The notes: generated from the sequence alone by a model not told the origin. Positions 7,101 through 14,633 are shown, counted from the stretch's first letter. The stretch: DNA of 25,185 nucleotides from Paulinella micropora (GCA_009731375.1 BJOX01000212.1:118311-143495); one strand, 5' to 3'. Translations and numbers: made by a program.

Positions 7101-9247
7101 ATGCCTGTCCAATACGGAGGAGAACTAGTCCATCAGACTAAGGAACTGCTCACTGGTAAGTATGAATTGAACAAACTTACTGCCCGTGAAGGGTCGGCTG
7201 ATGTTAACATTACAACTGCTGGTGGAAATGAAAGCACCTTTGAAATCCCTACTCGTCCTTTGAACCTTGCCCGTAGTGTCTTGCGATTTACTTACACACC
7301 TGCCGCATCTGCTGGTTATAATCGTATGTTTATGGACTGCTTGCCAATGATACAAAGAATTGAACTGCGAAGCCGAAGCGGTCAATATTTGTGTAATCTT
7401 CAACACGTGGGCAATTACACTAAGATGATTTGGAAGCCTGAAATTAAATATGAAAAATTTATGGCACTTGAAAACCACGGGGGTGGTGTATCTAGCGGGG
7501 CTATGCTTCAAAAGTGTAATGCTGGAAAGATTGATGTTGGAACTAGAGCACAAAGGCGAACGATTGATACCGCAGCAGCCTATGATACTGTAAGAGATGC
7601 CATTCAAGCATACTACAAAGTGCCTAGTGTGAATGCTCGTCGCCACAATGATACCGCTCTCGCCGATAGCACTGCTGGAACCTATAGTCTTGTCAATGTT
7701 GAGTATGGGGAGGCTAAGTATTTTGAAGGAGGCGGTAATGGAACGGCTACCCCTGTCATTAAAGTTAAACTTCCGTTGGGTATGATTTTTGGAACTATTT
7801 TTGAATTAGATAAGACTATCGGTTTTAATGAAATCCTTGATTTGCGAATTGTCTGGGAGGGCACTAACCGCTCTACTTTCTATGGAACTGATGCGAGCAG
7901 TATTTCTACTGGTGCTGCACAGGTGGCTGTTGGTGCTACTATTTCAAACTTAAATCTGTTTCTTGCCGTAGAGACTGACCCAAATGTCGTCCTTGGCGTA
8001 CAGCAGAAGATTGCGGGAGAAGGTTTTCCGTTTGAGATTGAATACCCTATCTCTTGGAAGCAGAACCTCTCAACAGCAAGCCAAAATTTCGTTGTAAAAA
8101 TGAACCGCTCACAGGGTGAGAGAATTAGAAGAATTTATACTTCCGCATTCCACAACGATGAAAATAAAAATACCGCTTTTGACAATGATAACAGAGCGGA
8201 TGCAAAAATTACTTCATACTATACAACTCTGGATGGCTCTCGTCTTCAACAATTTGACATTGACACCTCTGAGAATGAAGACTATATGATTTTGAAGGAT
8301 AAGTTGAAGGGTAGTGCTATCCTAAACAGCGATGTCTATCATTACAACTGGTTTCATGTTGATACTTGGGACAANNNNNNNNNNNNNNNNNNNNNNNNNN
8401 NNNNNNNNNNNNNNNNNNNNNNNNNNNNNNNNNNNNNNNNNNNNNNNNNNNNNNNNNNNNNNNNNNNNNNNNNNNNNNNNNNNNNNNNNNNNNNNNNNNN
8501 NNNNNNNNNNNNNNNNNNNNNNNNNNNNNNNNNNNNNNNNNNNNNNNNNNNNNNNNNNNNNNNNNNNNNNNNNNNNNNNNNNNNNNNNNNNNNNNNNNNN
8601 NNNNNNNNNNNNNNNNNNNNNNNNNNNNNNNNNNNNNNNNNNNNNNNNNNNNNNNNNNNNNNNNNNNNNNNNNNNNNNNNNNNNNNNNNNNNNNNNNNNN
8701 NNNNNNNNNNNNNNNNNNNNNNNNNNNNNNNNNNNNNNNNNNNNNNNNNNNNNNNNNNNNNNNNNNNNNNNNNNNNNNNNNNNNNNNNNNNNNNNNNNNN
8801 NNNNNNNNNNNNNNNNNNNNNNNNNNNNNNNNNNNNNNNNNNNNNNNNNNNNNNNNNNNNNNNNNNNNNNNNNNNNNNNNNNNNNNNNNNNNNNNNNNNN
8901 NNNNNNNNNNNNNNNNNNNNNNNNNNNNNNNNNNNNNNNNNNNNNNNNNNNNNNNNNNNNNNNNNNNNNNNAGAATGGTATTGAATGGGACACTAACAGG
9001 GGCTGGTTTTGCTGATGTTGATGCCACAACTTCAATCGTAGATACAGACACAAAAGCAACCGCTATCGCCAACGGAACGACAATTTTTAAGATTTATGTA
9101 AATGCCGCCTCAACTCAACAGATTAATCTCAGAACTTACGATATTCAATTAACACCGAACGATGTTTTGACATTCACACAGAAGGCTGTGTCGGCAGGTG
9201 CTGGTAGCAATATTAATGTTATCGCTAACTTTATTGAGGACCACTAG
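7101..9247 (+). CDS. Major capsid protein, double jelly-roll type (interrupted by assembly gap)
   Basis: The predicted product of about 715 residues would be the trimeric hexon-like shell protein. The N-terminal part (MPVQYGGELVHQTKELLTGK, then FEIPTRPLNLARSVLRF and MIQRIELRSRSGQYL) and the later FPFEIEYPISWKQNL, SQGERIRRIYTSAFHND and a YYTTLDGSRLQQFDI stretch match the style and length of polinton-like virus/virophage major capsid proteins. The reading frame runs from 7101 to the N run at 8375 and resumes at 8972 to a TAG at 9245, with the C-terminus NVIANFIEDH. With the N run at exactly 597 the two parts are out of phase, so the true gap must be 1 modulo 3 if the gene is intact. The protein is separated from the next gene by a hairpin. 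Confidence 0.85.
8375..8971. other. Assembly gap (597 N) inside the major capsid gene
   Basis: All bases are N. The flanking frames belong to the same protein but are out of phase by the given gap length, so the length is an estimate. Confidence 0.95.
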
Positions 9248-9304
9248 ATATTACATCGCTTAAAAGTAAATAATAAAAAAAATAAACGGGAGGCGATGTG
9301 ATAT
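9248..9304. terminator. Hairpin between convergent genes, possible bidirectional terminator
   Basis: Arms ATATTACATCGC (9248-9259) and GCGATGTGATAT (9293-9304) pair at 11 of 12 positions around a 33-nt A-rich loop. The left arm starts right after the capsid TAG and the right arm reaches the TCA stop complement of the minus-strand gene. A role in ending both transcripts is inferred from position. Confidence 0.5.
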
Positions 9305-9756
9305 CAGAGATATTTTTTTACCGCATCTTTGTTATTAAAATAAGGTTGTTGAATTAAATATTCAAGGTATGGTTTATCAATCTTAGCGACATCTTCAATT
9401 TTCATTTTTTTATACTTACCATATTGAAGAAAAATGTCTGCTTCGTGTTGTGCTATCTCTCCAATCTCAAACTTGTTTGAGATTTCTATGTTAGCCTTTA
9501 TTTCAGTAATTCCAGTCTCTTTTAAATCAGCAGTCGTAAAAGGAGTGCTCTGCTCTTCGTCCAACACGCTTTCTAATGGAATAACGACTTTCACATTATC
9601 ATCTATGTTGGAAATCCCAACATTGGGTTTATATTGCTCATAGAAAGAAACAATGTCGGGTTTAGTCCATTTAATAGTGGGTTTCTTAACTTCGCTGTCA
9701 ATGTTCCACTTTTCAATTTCATTCAAGTAGTCCTGCTTGGTGCTTAGGTCTGTCAT
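9304..9756 (-). CDS. 150-aa protein with C-terminal domain shared with the viral polymerase
   Basis: The last ~42 residues (LQYGKYKKMKIEDVAKIDK, then YLEYLIQQP) match the C-terminus of the polymerase at 10482 (IGKYKGKSVADVAVFDKQYL, then IWLNKQP). Both proteins end with this module. It looks like the GKYKG...DP.YL.W module found at the C-terminus of exodeoxyribonuclease X-like and DUF3820-type proteins, thought to bind nucleic acid. The N-terminal ~105 residues are acidic, partly helical and unrecognised. The start follows AGTATATCA, and the gene diverges from 9810 across 53 bp. A replication-accessory role is inferred from the shared domain. A 10-bp-arm dyad lies within the gene at 9463-9484. 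Confidence 0.7.
   Translation of the reverse strand: MTDLSTKQDYLNEIEKWNIDSEVKKPTIKWTKPDIVSFYEQYKPNVGISNIDDNVKVVIPLESVLDEEQSTPFTTADLKETGITEIKANIEISNKFEIGEIAQHEADIFLQYGKYKKMKIEDVAKIDKPYLEYLIQQPYFNNKDAVKKYL
9463..9484. repeat. Dyad: 10-bp perfect arms, 2-nt spacer
   Basis: Arms AATCTCAAAC and GTTTGAGATT around TT. It is the same architecture (ATCTC-N-AAC / GTT-N-GAGAT) as the dyads at 5306 and 14202, but with A/T in place of C/G at one arm position. Confidence 0.65.
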
Positions 9757-9809
9757 TGATATACTATTAATATTATTTTTTTTATTAATTTTATTTAAGA
9801 GTATATAGT
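9757..9809. promoter_or_regulatory. 53-bp divergent promoter region
   Basis: It separates two genes transcribed outward. GAGTATATAGT touches the plus-strand ATG at 9810 and, on the other strand, AGTATATCA touches the minus-strand ATG at 9756. Between them is almost pure A/T. Both outward elements fit the start-proximal motif seen across the virus block. Confidence 0.5.
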
Positions 9810-10481
9810 ATGTTGTATATACTAAGCGGAGTAATGTTTAAAACAAAGAAAGAAATAATAGTATATATAAGAAATATTGTCAGCAAATATAAGCACAATG
9901 AAAAGTTAAATGAAAACGATAGTAATTTTATTAAGGGTATTATAATTAATCATCCTGATTATAAGACGAAATTTGAACATTTGATAAATTGTGAAATTGA
10001 TGTTGAAAATAATGGATATGGTAGTAAGCACTTTCGTATAGGAGAAAAAGCATTTTCGTGGTATAATTGTATTAATTACATTGGGGTAAATAAAGAGAAA
10101 CAAATGATGAGATACACCAAGACCAAATTTAATGATGCGTGTAGAAATACTATAAAAAATCAAATAGAAGAATATTTAAATAGAATGGTAATAGACATTT
10201 TCATTGAGCCGAAATATATATGTGAAATAACAAAAGAAATACACGATAGAAAAAACGTTCATGTTGACCATCACTTTGAAAAAATAAAGTTTAAAGAAAT
10301 TACAGACCGATATTTAGAAGAGAATAAATTAAATTATCGCAATGTAGAAACAGAAGAAAGAGAAGACTTTAGAGAAATTCTAAAAGAGCCACACTATACA
10401 CAATTTAATAACTTTCATAGAGAAAAGGCAATATTAAGAATAATAAAAAAAGAAATAAATTTAAAGGAGAATGTAGTTTGA
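9810..10481 (+). CDS. DUF3223/DCL-like protein, putative HNH-type nuclease
   Basis: 223 residues. The central pattern KLNENDSNFI...INHPDYKTKF (residues 32-55) followed by SKHFRI and later VHVDHHFEKIKFKEI (150-164) is the signature of the DUF3223 family, known from plant DCL proteins and many large and small DNA viruses. The Asp-His-His resembles an HNH-like active site, but catalysis is not shown for most members. The C-terminal third is charged and helical. Two starts are possible: ATG 9810, touching a TATA-like element, or ATG 9834 (MFKTKKEI). It is the only plus-strand gene in the right arm and its TGA abuts the polymerase stop at 10482 with no spacer. A role in genome processing or recombination is inferred. 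Confidence 0.7.
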   Translation: MLYILSGVMFKTKKEIIVYIRNIVSKYKHNEKLNENDSNFIKGIIINHPDYKTKFEHLINCEIDVENNGYGSKHFRIGEKAFSWYNCINYIGVNKEKQMMRYTKTKFNDACRNTIKNQIEEYLNRMVIDIFIEPKYICEITKEIHDRKNVHVDHHFEKIKFKEITDRYLEENKLNYRNVETEEREDFREILKEPHYTQFNNFHREKAILRIIKKEINLKENVV

Positions 10482-13262
10482 TTATAGAATATATTTAACA
10501 ATTTCTTTTTTGAGTTCTGGATAGTTTATCATCATCGGTTGCTTGTTCAACCATATTAAGTATTGCTTGTCAAATACAGCGACATCAGCAACGGACTTCC
10601 CCTTATATTTTCCAATAGGTAGCAATCCTTGTTCTTGAAGTTTTTTACTTTCAGATTTATATTCATTTACATGANNNNNNNNNNNNNNNNNNNNNNNNNN
10701 NNNNNNNNNNNNNNNNNNNNNNNNNNNNNNNNNNNNNNNNNNNNNNNNNNNNNNNNNNNNNNNNNNNNNNNNNNNNNNNNNNNNNNNNNNNNNNNNNNNN
10801 NNNNNNNNNNNNNNNNNNNNNNNNNNNNNNNNNNNNNNNNNNNNNNNNNNNNNNNNNNNNNNNNNNNNNNNNNNNNNNNNNNNNNNNNNNNNNNNNNNNN
10901 NNNNNNNNNNNNNNNNNNNNNNNNNNNNNNNNNNNNNNNNNNNNNNNNNNNNNNNNNNNNNNNNNNNNNNNNNNNNNNNNNNNNNNNNNNNNNNNNNNNN
11001 NNNNNNNNNNNNNNNNNNNNNNNNNNNNNNNNNNNNNNNNNNNNNNNNNNNNNNNNNNNNNNNNNNNNNNNNNNNNNNNNNNNNNNNNNNNNNNNNNNNN
11101 NNNNNNNNNNNNNNNNNNNNNNNNNNNNNNNNNNNNNNNNNNNNNNNNNNNNNNNNNNNNNNNNNNNNNNNNNNNNNNNNNNNNNNNNNNNNNNNNNNNN
11201 NNNNNNNNNNNNNNNNNNNNNNNNNNNNNNNNNNNNNNNNNNNNNNNNNNNNNNNNNNNNNNNNNNNNNNNNNNNNNNNNNNNNNNNNNNNNNNNNNNNN
11301 NNNNNNNNNNNNNNNNNNNNNNNNNNNNNNNNNNNNNNNNNNNNNNNNNNNNNNNNNNNNNNNNNNNNNNNNNNNNNNNNNNNNNNNNNNNNNNNNNNNN
11401 NNNNNNNNNNNNNNNNNNNNNNNNNNNNNNNNNNNNNNNNNNNNNNNNNNNNNNNNNNNNNNNNNNNNNNNNNNNNNNNNNNNNNNNNNNNNNGCATCAA
11501 TGAGATAATCTTTAATTTCATCAAAAGATATTTCTCCGTTTAAATATTTTTCGTATTGTTTTGAAATAAATCTTCGTTTGCTTGGATAAGTTCTAGCCCC
11601 ATAAATAGCCTTTCTAAAATCTTTTTCTTGGTTCAATTTTGGAAGTTGAATAATATATTTTTTATCTATCTCTTTTTTCCATAAGTTGAAGGTCAATGAA
11701 GACGTTGACATAAACTCGGAGAGATTGGTCTTATTCTCTTCAAATGTTGATTTATTCAATCTTTCATATAATTCCTTCAAACCCATAACATCACAGGCGA
11801 GATATTTTAAGCAGTCATTCTTGGTTTCTTCATCCAACTCCTCCCACCTTTTCGCCTTACTATGGTCAAAATCGCCTTTTAAAATATCGCATCCTAAGGT
11901 TTCAAGGTTCTTCTTAAGGCTTCCCTCCGTGTGCTTACACAAGTCCCAAAATTTCATATTCTTGTATTCCATTGAAATGATAGCACCATTATTAATCAAA
12001 GGAGTATCTTTTATCTTTCTTTTAATGAATTCTTTCTGAATGAAATAATAGTCAAATTTCGCTCCATTAAAAGCATTAACATATAATCTCGCTTCAGGTT
12101 TCTTCTTTTTTAATTCGTCAGCATATTCAAAAATGATATCAACCAATTTTGAAATACAATCATCACCAGCGACATATTTAAAACCAATGTTTCCAATGGT
12201 ATAGCCCGCTATATATGGTGTGTGTAATTCTTGCTCATTTACGAATGTTTCTAAGTCGTAATGAAAGATTTCGTCTTTGTTATTATATGACATTTCCTTG
12301 AAGGTTGTCAATAAACTATCAACTCTGTCTTTCTTTTTTCTTAGTTTCGCCATAGCATATGTAATTCTCTTATTATTACATCTATGACTATTAAAATAAG
12401 TTTTGAAACAATCCTCGCATCTCTTTTTGGTTCTTCCGATAAATTCTAAATAATGTCCTTCATCCAAATAACAAAGGACATCAGCAGAAATTAAAGGGTC
12501 TTCGTAATTTCGTAAAGTTTGTTTTGTTGTCGCATCGGTTATTTCATAATACTTTCCTTCAATACAATATTTTTTTAGAATTTCAAAACCAACCGAAAAA
12601 GGAATGAATGTATCAGGTTCAAGATTAAATTCTTTTCTAATTTCATTACAGGCTCTTTTGTTTGTCTTGAAGTTCAATATTTTTTTATTGACTTGAAAGA
12701 AACAATTATTATTATTACTTCTTGGATTGATATGTGTTCCTTCGTCTGTTTTGGTTTTCTTGTCGTTTCCCGATAAATTACAACCTCCTCCGTTTTCTTG
12801 GATAAATTCAATTCTCATATATTGAATAAAGCGGTCATAACCATTCGCACTCGCCTCAATATTTTCCTCATTGTATAGTATTATGGCATTAAATAAGTCT
12901 TCAATATCTTTTATCTTTACCGCATTAAAAGTTTTCCATCTATAAAACTTTTCATCGTCTATATCGGTAATATAAGCAAACTTGACATGGATACTCGCTT
13001 CGTTCGTCATACCTCTGCTTCTGGCATCTCTTACCGCTCTCATAAGTGCCTTCTCAATCTCATCGCTGTCATAAAAGTTAATATCAAGTCTCTTTAATCG
13101 GTATGTATATGAATTTAAGGCTCTATTAAATCTTGGTCTTAATTCAATAAGTTTTACTTCCCTTCGTCTTGGTTCTGTAGTTTTTGTTTCCCTTAAATTC
13201 GCTCTTACCCTCAATAGTTCAACATTTTCTTTTGCTGGTCTTGGTGGTAAAGGTGGTGGCAT
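10482..13262 (-). CDS. polB: Protein-primed family B DNA polymerase (interrupted by assembly gap)
   Basis: The 926 codons include 273 unknown. This should replicate a linear genome from a protein primer. Visible from the N-terminus: a Pro/Arg-rich start, a helical extension (about 40-155), a zinc-finger-like cluster C282, C285, H293, C295, then the 3'-5' exonuclease motifs: Exo I HYDLETF (Asp336, Glu338), Exo II NGAKFDYYF (Asn399, Asp404) and Exo III YLACDVMG (Tyr487, Asp491). IYGARTYPSKRRF (553-565) corresponds to the YxGG-type motif linking exonuclease and polymerase domains. The gap starts just after, at YLID, so polymerase motifs A, B, C and the TPR1/TPR2 insertions cannot be checked. The C-terminus carries a GKYKGKSVADVAVFDKQYL module shared with the 9304 gene. 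Frame is kept across the gap. Confidence 0.88.
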   Translation of the reverse strand: MPPPLPPRPAKENVELLRVRANLRETKTTEPRRREVKLIELRPRFNRALNSYTYRLKRLDINFYDSDEIEKALMRAVRDARSRGMTNEASIHVKFAYITDIDDEKFYRWKTFNAVKIKDIEDLFNAIILYNEENIEASANGYDRFIQYMRIEFIQENGGGCNLSGNDKKTKTDEGTHINPRSNNNNCFFQVNKKILNFKTNKRACNEIRKEFNLEPDTFIPFSVGFEILKKYCIEGKYYEITDATTKQTLRNYEDPLISADVLCYLDEGHYLEFIGRTKKRCEDCFKTYFNSHRCNNKRITYAMAKLRKKKDRVDSLLTTFKEMSYNNKDEIFHYDLETFVNEQELHTPYIAGYTIGNIGFKYVAGDDCISKLVDIIFEYADELKKKKPEARLYVNAFNGAKFDYYFIQKEFIKRKIKDTPLINNGAIISMEYKNMKFWDLCKHTEGSLKKNLETLGCDILKGDFDHSKAKRWEELDEETKNDCLKYLACDVMGLKELYERLNKSTFEENKTNLSEFMSTSSLTFNLWKKEIDKKYIIQLPKLNQEKDFRKAIYGARTYPSKRRFISKQYEKYLNGEISFDEIKDYLIDXXXXXXXXXXXXXXXXXXXXXXXXXXXXXXXXXXXXXXXXXXXXXXXXXXXXXXXXXXXXXXXXXXXXXXXXXXXXXXXXXXXXXXXXXXXXXXXXXXXXXXXXXXXXXXXXXXXXXXXXXXXXXXXXXXXXXXXXXXXXXXXXXXXXXXXXXXXXXXXXXXXXXXXXXXXXXXXXXXXXXXXXXXXXXXXXXXXXXXXXXXXXXXXXXXXXXXXXXXXXXXXXXXXXXXXXXXXXXXXXXXXXXXXXXXXXXXXXXXXXXXXXXXXXXXXXXXHVNEYKSESKKLQEQGLLPIGKYKGKSVADVAVFDKQYLIWLNKQPMMINYPELKKEIVKYIL
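10675..11493. other. Assembly gap (819 N) inside the polymerase gene
   Basis: All bases are N. The length is a multiple of three and the flanking minus-strand frames agree, so the estimate is consistent with an intact gene. It covers the polymerase catalytic motifs. Confidence 0.95.
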
Positions 13263-13370
13263 GTTATTTTTATATCAATACGAATATAAAAATATTGAAA
13301 AATAATTAATAAATTATCTGTTATATTTATAACTAATAATATATTATCCTTAATATATAATTCATATATA
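13263..13370. promoter_or_regulatory. AT-rich spacer with polymerase start element
   Basis: Read on the minus strand, ATTGATATAAAAATAAC precedes the polymerase ATG. The rest is nearly pure A/T and holds no open frame that I can support. Confidence 0.4.
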
Positions 13371-13592
13371 TTATTTTAGTGCTTCTTCCATTCGCTTTAA
13401 CTTCATTAAGGCCTGCTTTACTTCTTCTCTTTTTTTCTTTCTTCGTTCCGCTATTAATGTTTTATTTTGGTTGTAATATTCCATTGCCTTTTGCTTGTGC
13501 CTTTCGGGGTCTTTCTTTATGAATTCCCTAGCCCTTTTCCGTAAGGCTTCCTTTTTCTCTTCTGGAGTTTTGTATATTGCTTTTCTACCCAT
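13371..13592 (-). CDS. 73-aa basic coiled-coil protein
   Basis: Highly charged and Lys/Arg/Glu-rich over its whole length (PEEKKEALRKRAREFIKKD; NKTLIAERRKKKREEVKQAL), predicted to be one long helix. The N-terminal MGRKAIYKTPEEKKEA with a later YYNQNK pattern resembles small proteins common in large DNA viruses of protists, of unknown function and possibly DNA-binding. The ATG is preceded by TATTATATAAG, and the upstream 50 bp is nearly identical to the stretch upstream of the HIRAN gene. No catalytic residues are visible. Confidence 0.6.
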   Translation of the reverse strand: MGRKAIYKTPEEKKEALRKRAREFIKKDPERHKQKAMEYYNQNKTLIAERRKKKREEVKQALMKLKRMEEALK

Positions 13593-13642
13593 CTTATATA
13601 ATACAAAAAAAATAATCTTTAATATAAATTAAATATTGTTTA
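13590..13642 (-). promoter_or_regulatory. Promoter-like intergenic repeat, copy 1
   Basis: It includes the ATG of the 73-aa gene, TATATAAG touching it, a run of eight A on the plus strand, then TAATCTTTAATATAAATTAA and TATTGTTT. Copy 2 at 13929-13981 matches it almost base for base apart from the A-run region and one substitution. Confidence 0.6.
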
Positions 13643-13649
13643 TGATATT

Positions 13650-13931
13650 TTAAATTGTAATTTCAATCCCGTAATGTTTTCCTAATCCTCCTCCATAGAT
13701 TGAATAATATACTTGTTTCCTTCCTTTAAACTTAAGAGTTCCTGCCAAGTGCTTATTAATATAACCTAGTTGTTTTCCGCTTTCTGTTTCAACCTTTACC
13801 GCATTTTTATCAAATTTGTTTTCTGGTTCGTGTTGAATGAAAACTTTTTCGCCTCGCCCAATTGTTTTAAGATAAGAGATATTTCCCTGTCTCCCATCAA
13901 ATGAAACACCCACAACTCTGGTCGTCGTCAT
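13650..13931 (-). CDS. Stand-alone HIRAN-domain protein
   Basis: The 93 residues are essentially one HIRAN domain: VVGVSFDGRQGNISYL (residues 6-21), GEKVFIQHEPENKFDKNAVK (27-46) with the diagnostic EP.N..D.NAV core, then KQLGYINKHLA. In HLTF and SNF2-type proteins HIRAN binds 3'-OH single-stranded DNA ends at stalled forks. As a single-domain viral protein it could bind replication ends or damaged DNA; that is inference. The ATG touches TTATATAAG. It lies between a basic coiled-coil protein and a zinc-finger protein, all three small and co-oriented with the polymerase. Confidence 0.85.
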   Translation of the reverse strand: MTTTRVVGVSFDGRQGNISYLKTIGRGEKVFIQHEPENKFDKNAVKVETESGKQLGYINKHLAGTLKFKGRKQVYYSIYGGGLGKHYGIEITI

Positions 13932-13981
13932 CTTATATAATAGTAGAAAAAATAATCTTTAATATAAATTAATTATTGTTT
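13929..13981 (-). promoter_or_regulatory. Promoter-like intergenic repeat, copy 2
   Basis: It contains the HIRAN gene ATG, the touching TATATAAG element and the same downstream AT-rich block as copy 1 at 13590-13642. The shared stretch extends into the 3' end of the next gene. Confidence 0.6.
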
Positions 13982-14236
13982 GTTTTCGTAATATTTTTCT
14001 ATATCATCATTTCTACGACAAATTATTTCAACTAGTCTCCCACCTAACATAATCTCCTCTTTCTCCGCGAAGAAATCTCTATGAAAATCTGTTTTTTCGT
14101 GTGTGTATTTACCATATATTCCTATAGTCTTACCACATACACAAGTATATTTCTGTTTGCTTCTTTCTTTTCTATATTCTGCTTTCTTCTGTTTGAGGGT
14201 AATCTCCAACGTGTTGGAGATAGACATATTATACAT
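13973..14236 (-). CDS. Small zinc-finger protein (87 aa, or 84 from second ATG)
   Basis: The core CVCGKTIGIYGKYTHEKTDF followed by His gives a C-x-C-x12-H-x5-H metal site. A Lys/Arg-rich helix precedes it (KQKKAEYRKERSKQK), and the C-terminal part (GGRLVEIICRRNDDIEKYY) is helical. Such basic-helix plus finger proteins are frequent in viruses of protists and are thought to bind nucleic acid; no specific role is known to me. ATG 14227 directly follows GTATAAT and fits the start motif better than ATG 14236. It is the outermost recognisable viral gene on this side, and a dyad (14202-14221) overlaps its first codons. Confidence 0.65.
   Translation of the reverse strand: MYNMSISNTLEITLKQKKAEYRKERSKQKYTCVCGKTIGIYGKYTHEKTDFHRDFFAEKEEIMLGGRLVEIICRRNDDIEKYYENKQ
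14202..14221. repeat. Dyad: ATCTCCAAC arms, GT spacer
   Basis: Perfect 9-bp arms around GT, overlapping the 5' coding end of the zinc-finger gene. The arms are identical to the core of the 5306 dyad, nearly 9 kb away. Confidence 0.7.
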
Positions 14237-14275
14237 TATGTAATAACATTTAATAAAAATGTGTCATATATCCCT

Positions 14276-14295
14276 ATCTCCGACGTGTCGGAGAT
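14276..14295. repeat. Dyad: ATCTCCGAC arms, GT spacer
   Basis: Perfect 9-bp arms (ATCTCCGAC / GTCGGAGAT) around GT. It differs from the neighbouring 14202 dyad by one compensated base pair, so the pairing is kept while the sequence changed. Confidence 0.7.
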
Positions 14296-14297
14296 AT

Positions 14298-14421
14298 GGT
14301 GCTTGTAGTAGCCGTTTTGAGTGCTTTTGGCCTTCTGTATTGATTACCTGTTTTTTATCATACAACCCGAAAGTGGGCGAAAATTTTTGCCCAGTTTCGG
14401 GTTATCAACTACTACAGCACC
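14298..14421. repeat. Nested fold-back at the edge of the virus block
   Basis: Outer arms GGTGCTTGTAGTAG (14298-14311) and CTACTACAGCACC (14409-14421) pair with one bulge. Inner arms AACCCGAAAGTGGGC (14364-14378) and GCCCAGTTTCGGGTT (14389-14403) pair with one mismatch around a 10-nt loop. It holds no coding frame of interest. It could be a terminal hairpin, a structured RNA or a terminator. Confidence 0.6.
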
Positions 14422-14537
14422 TTCTAATCACAAAGGTTTATGCCCTATCCACTCCACATTTTTACTTTCCTTCACTTACCATACTTTTGTATTTATTTCT
14501 CTTTTTTGTCTCTTGGCACAATTCTAGCCTTTCTCTC
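14422..14537. other. Transition zone between virus block and repeat DNA
   Basis: Pyrimidine-rich, without coding signal or viral start motifs. It leads directly into the trinucleotide repeat. A virus/host junction or scaffold join could lie here. Confidence 0.35.
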
Positions 14538-14633
14538 TTCTTCTTCTTCTTCTTCTTCTTCTTCTTCTTCTTCTTCTTCTTCTTCTTCTTCTTCTTCTTC
14601 TTCTTCTTCTTCTTCTTCTTCTTCTTCTTCTTC
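14538..14633. repeat. (TTC)32 microsatellite
   Basis: 32 uninterrupted TTC units (GAA on the other strand). Frames reading through it are low-complexity poly-Ser, poly-Phe or poly-Lys and are not genes. Confidence 0.95.

Noticed and set aside
7125-7646. 173-codon antisense frame in the capsid gene
   Set aside because: Opposes a strongly supported capsid protein and shows no family pattern.
14298-14421. tRNA or tRNA-like gene in the fold-back
   Set aside because: No acceptor/D/anticodon/T-arm order and no GGTTCRA-type box; the stems are simply nested.
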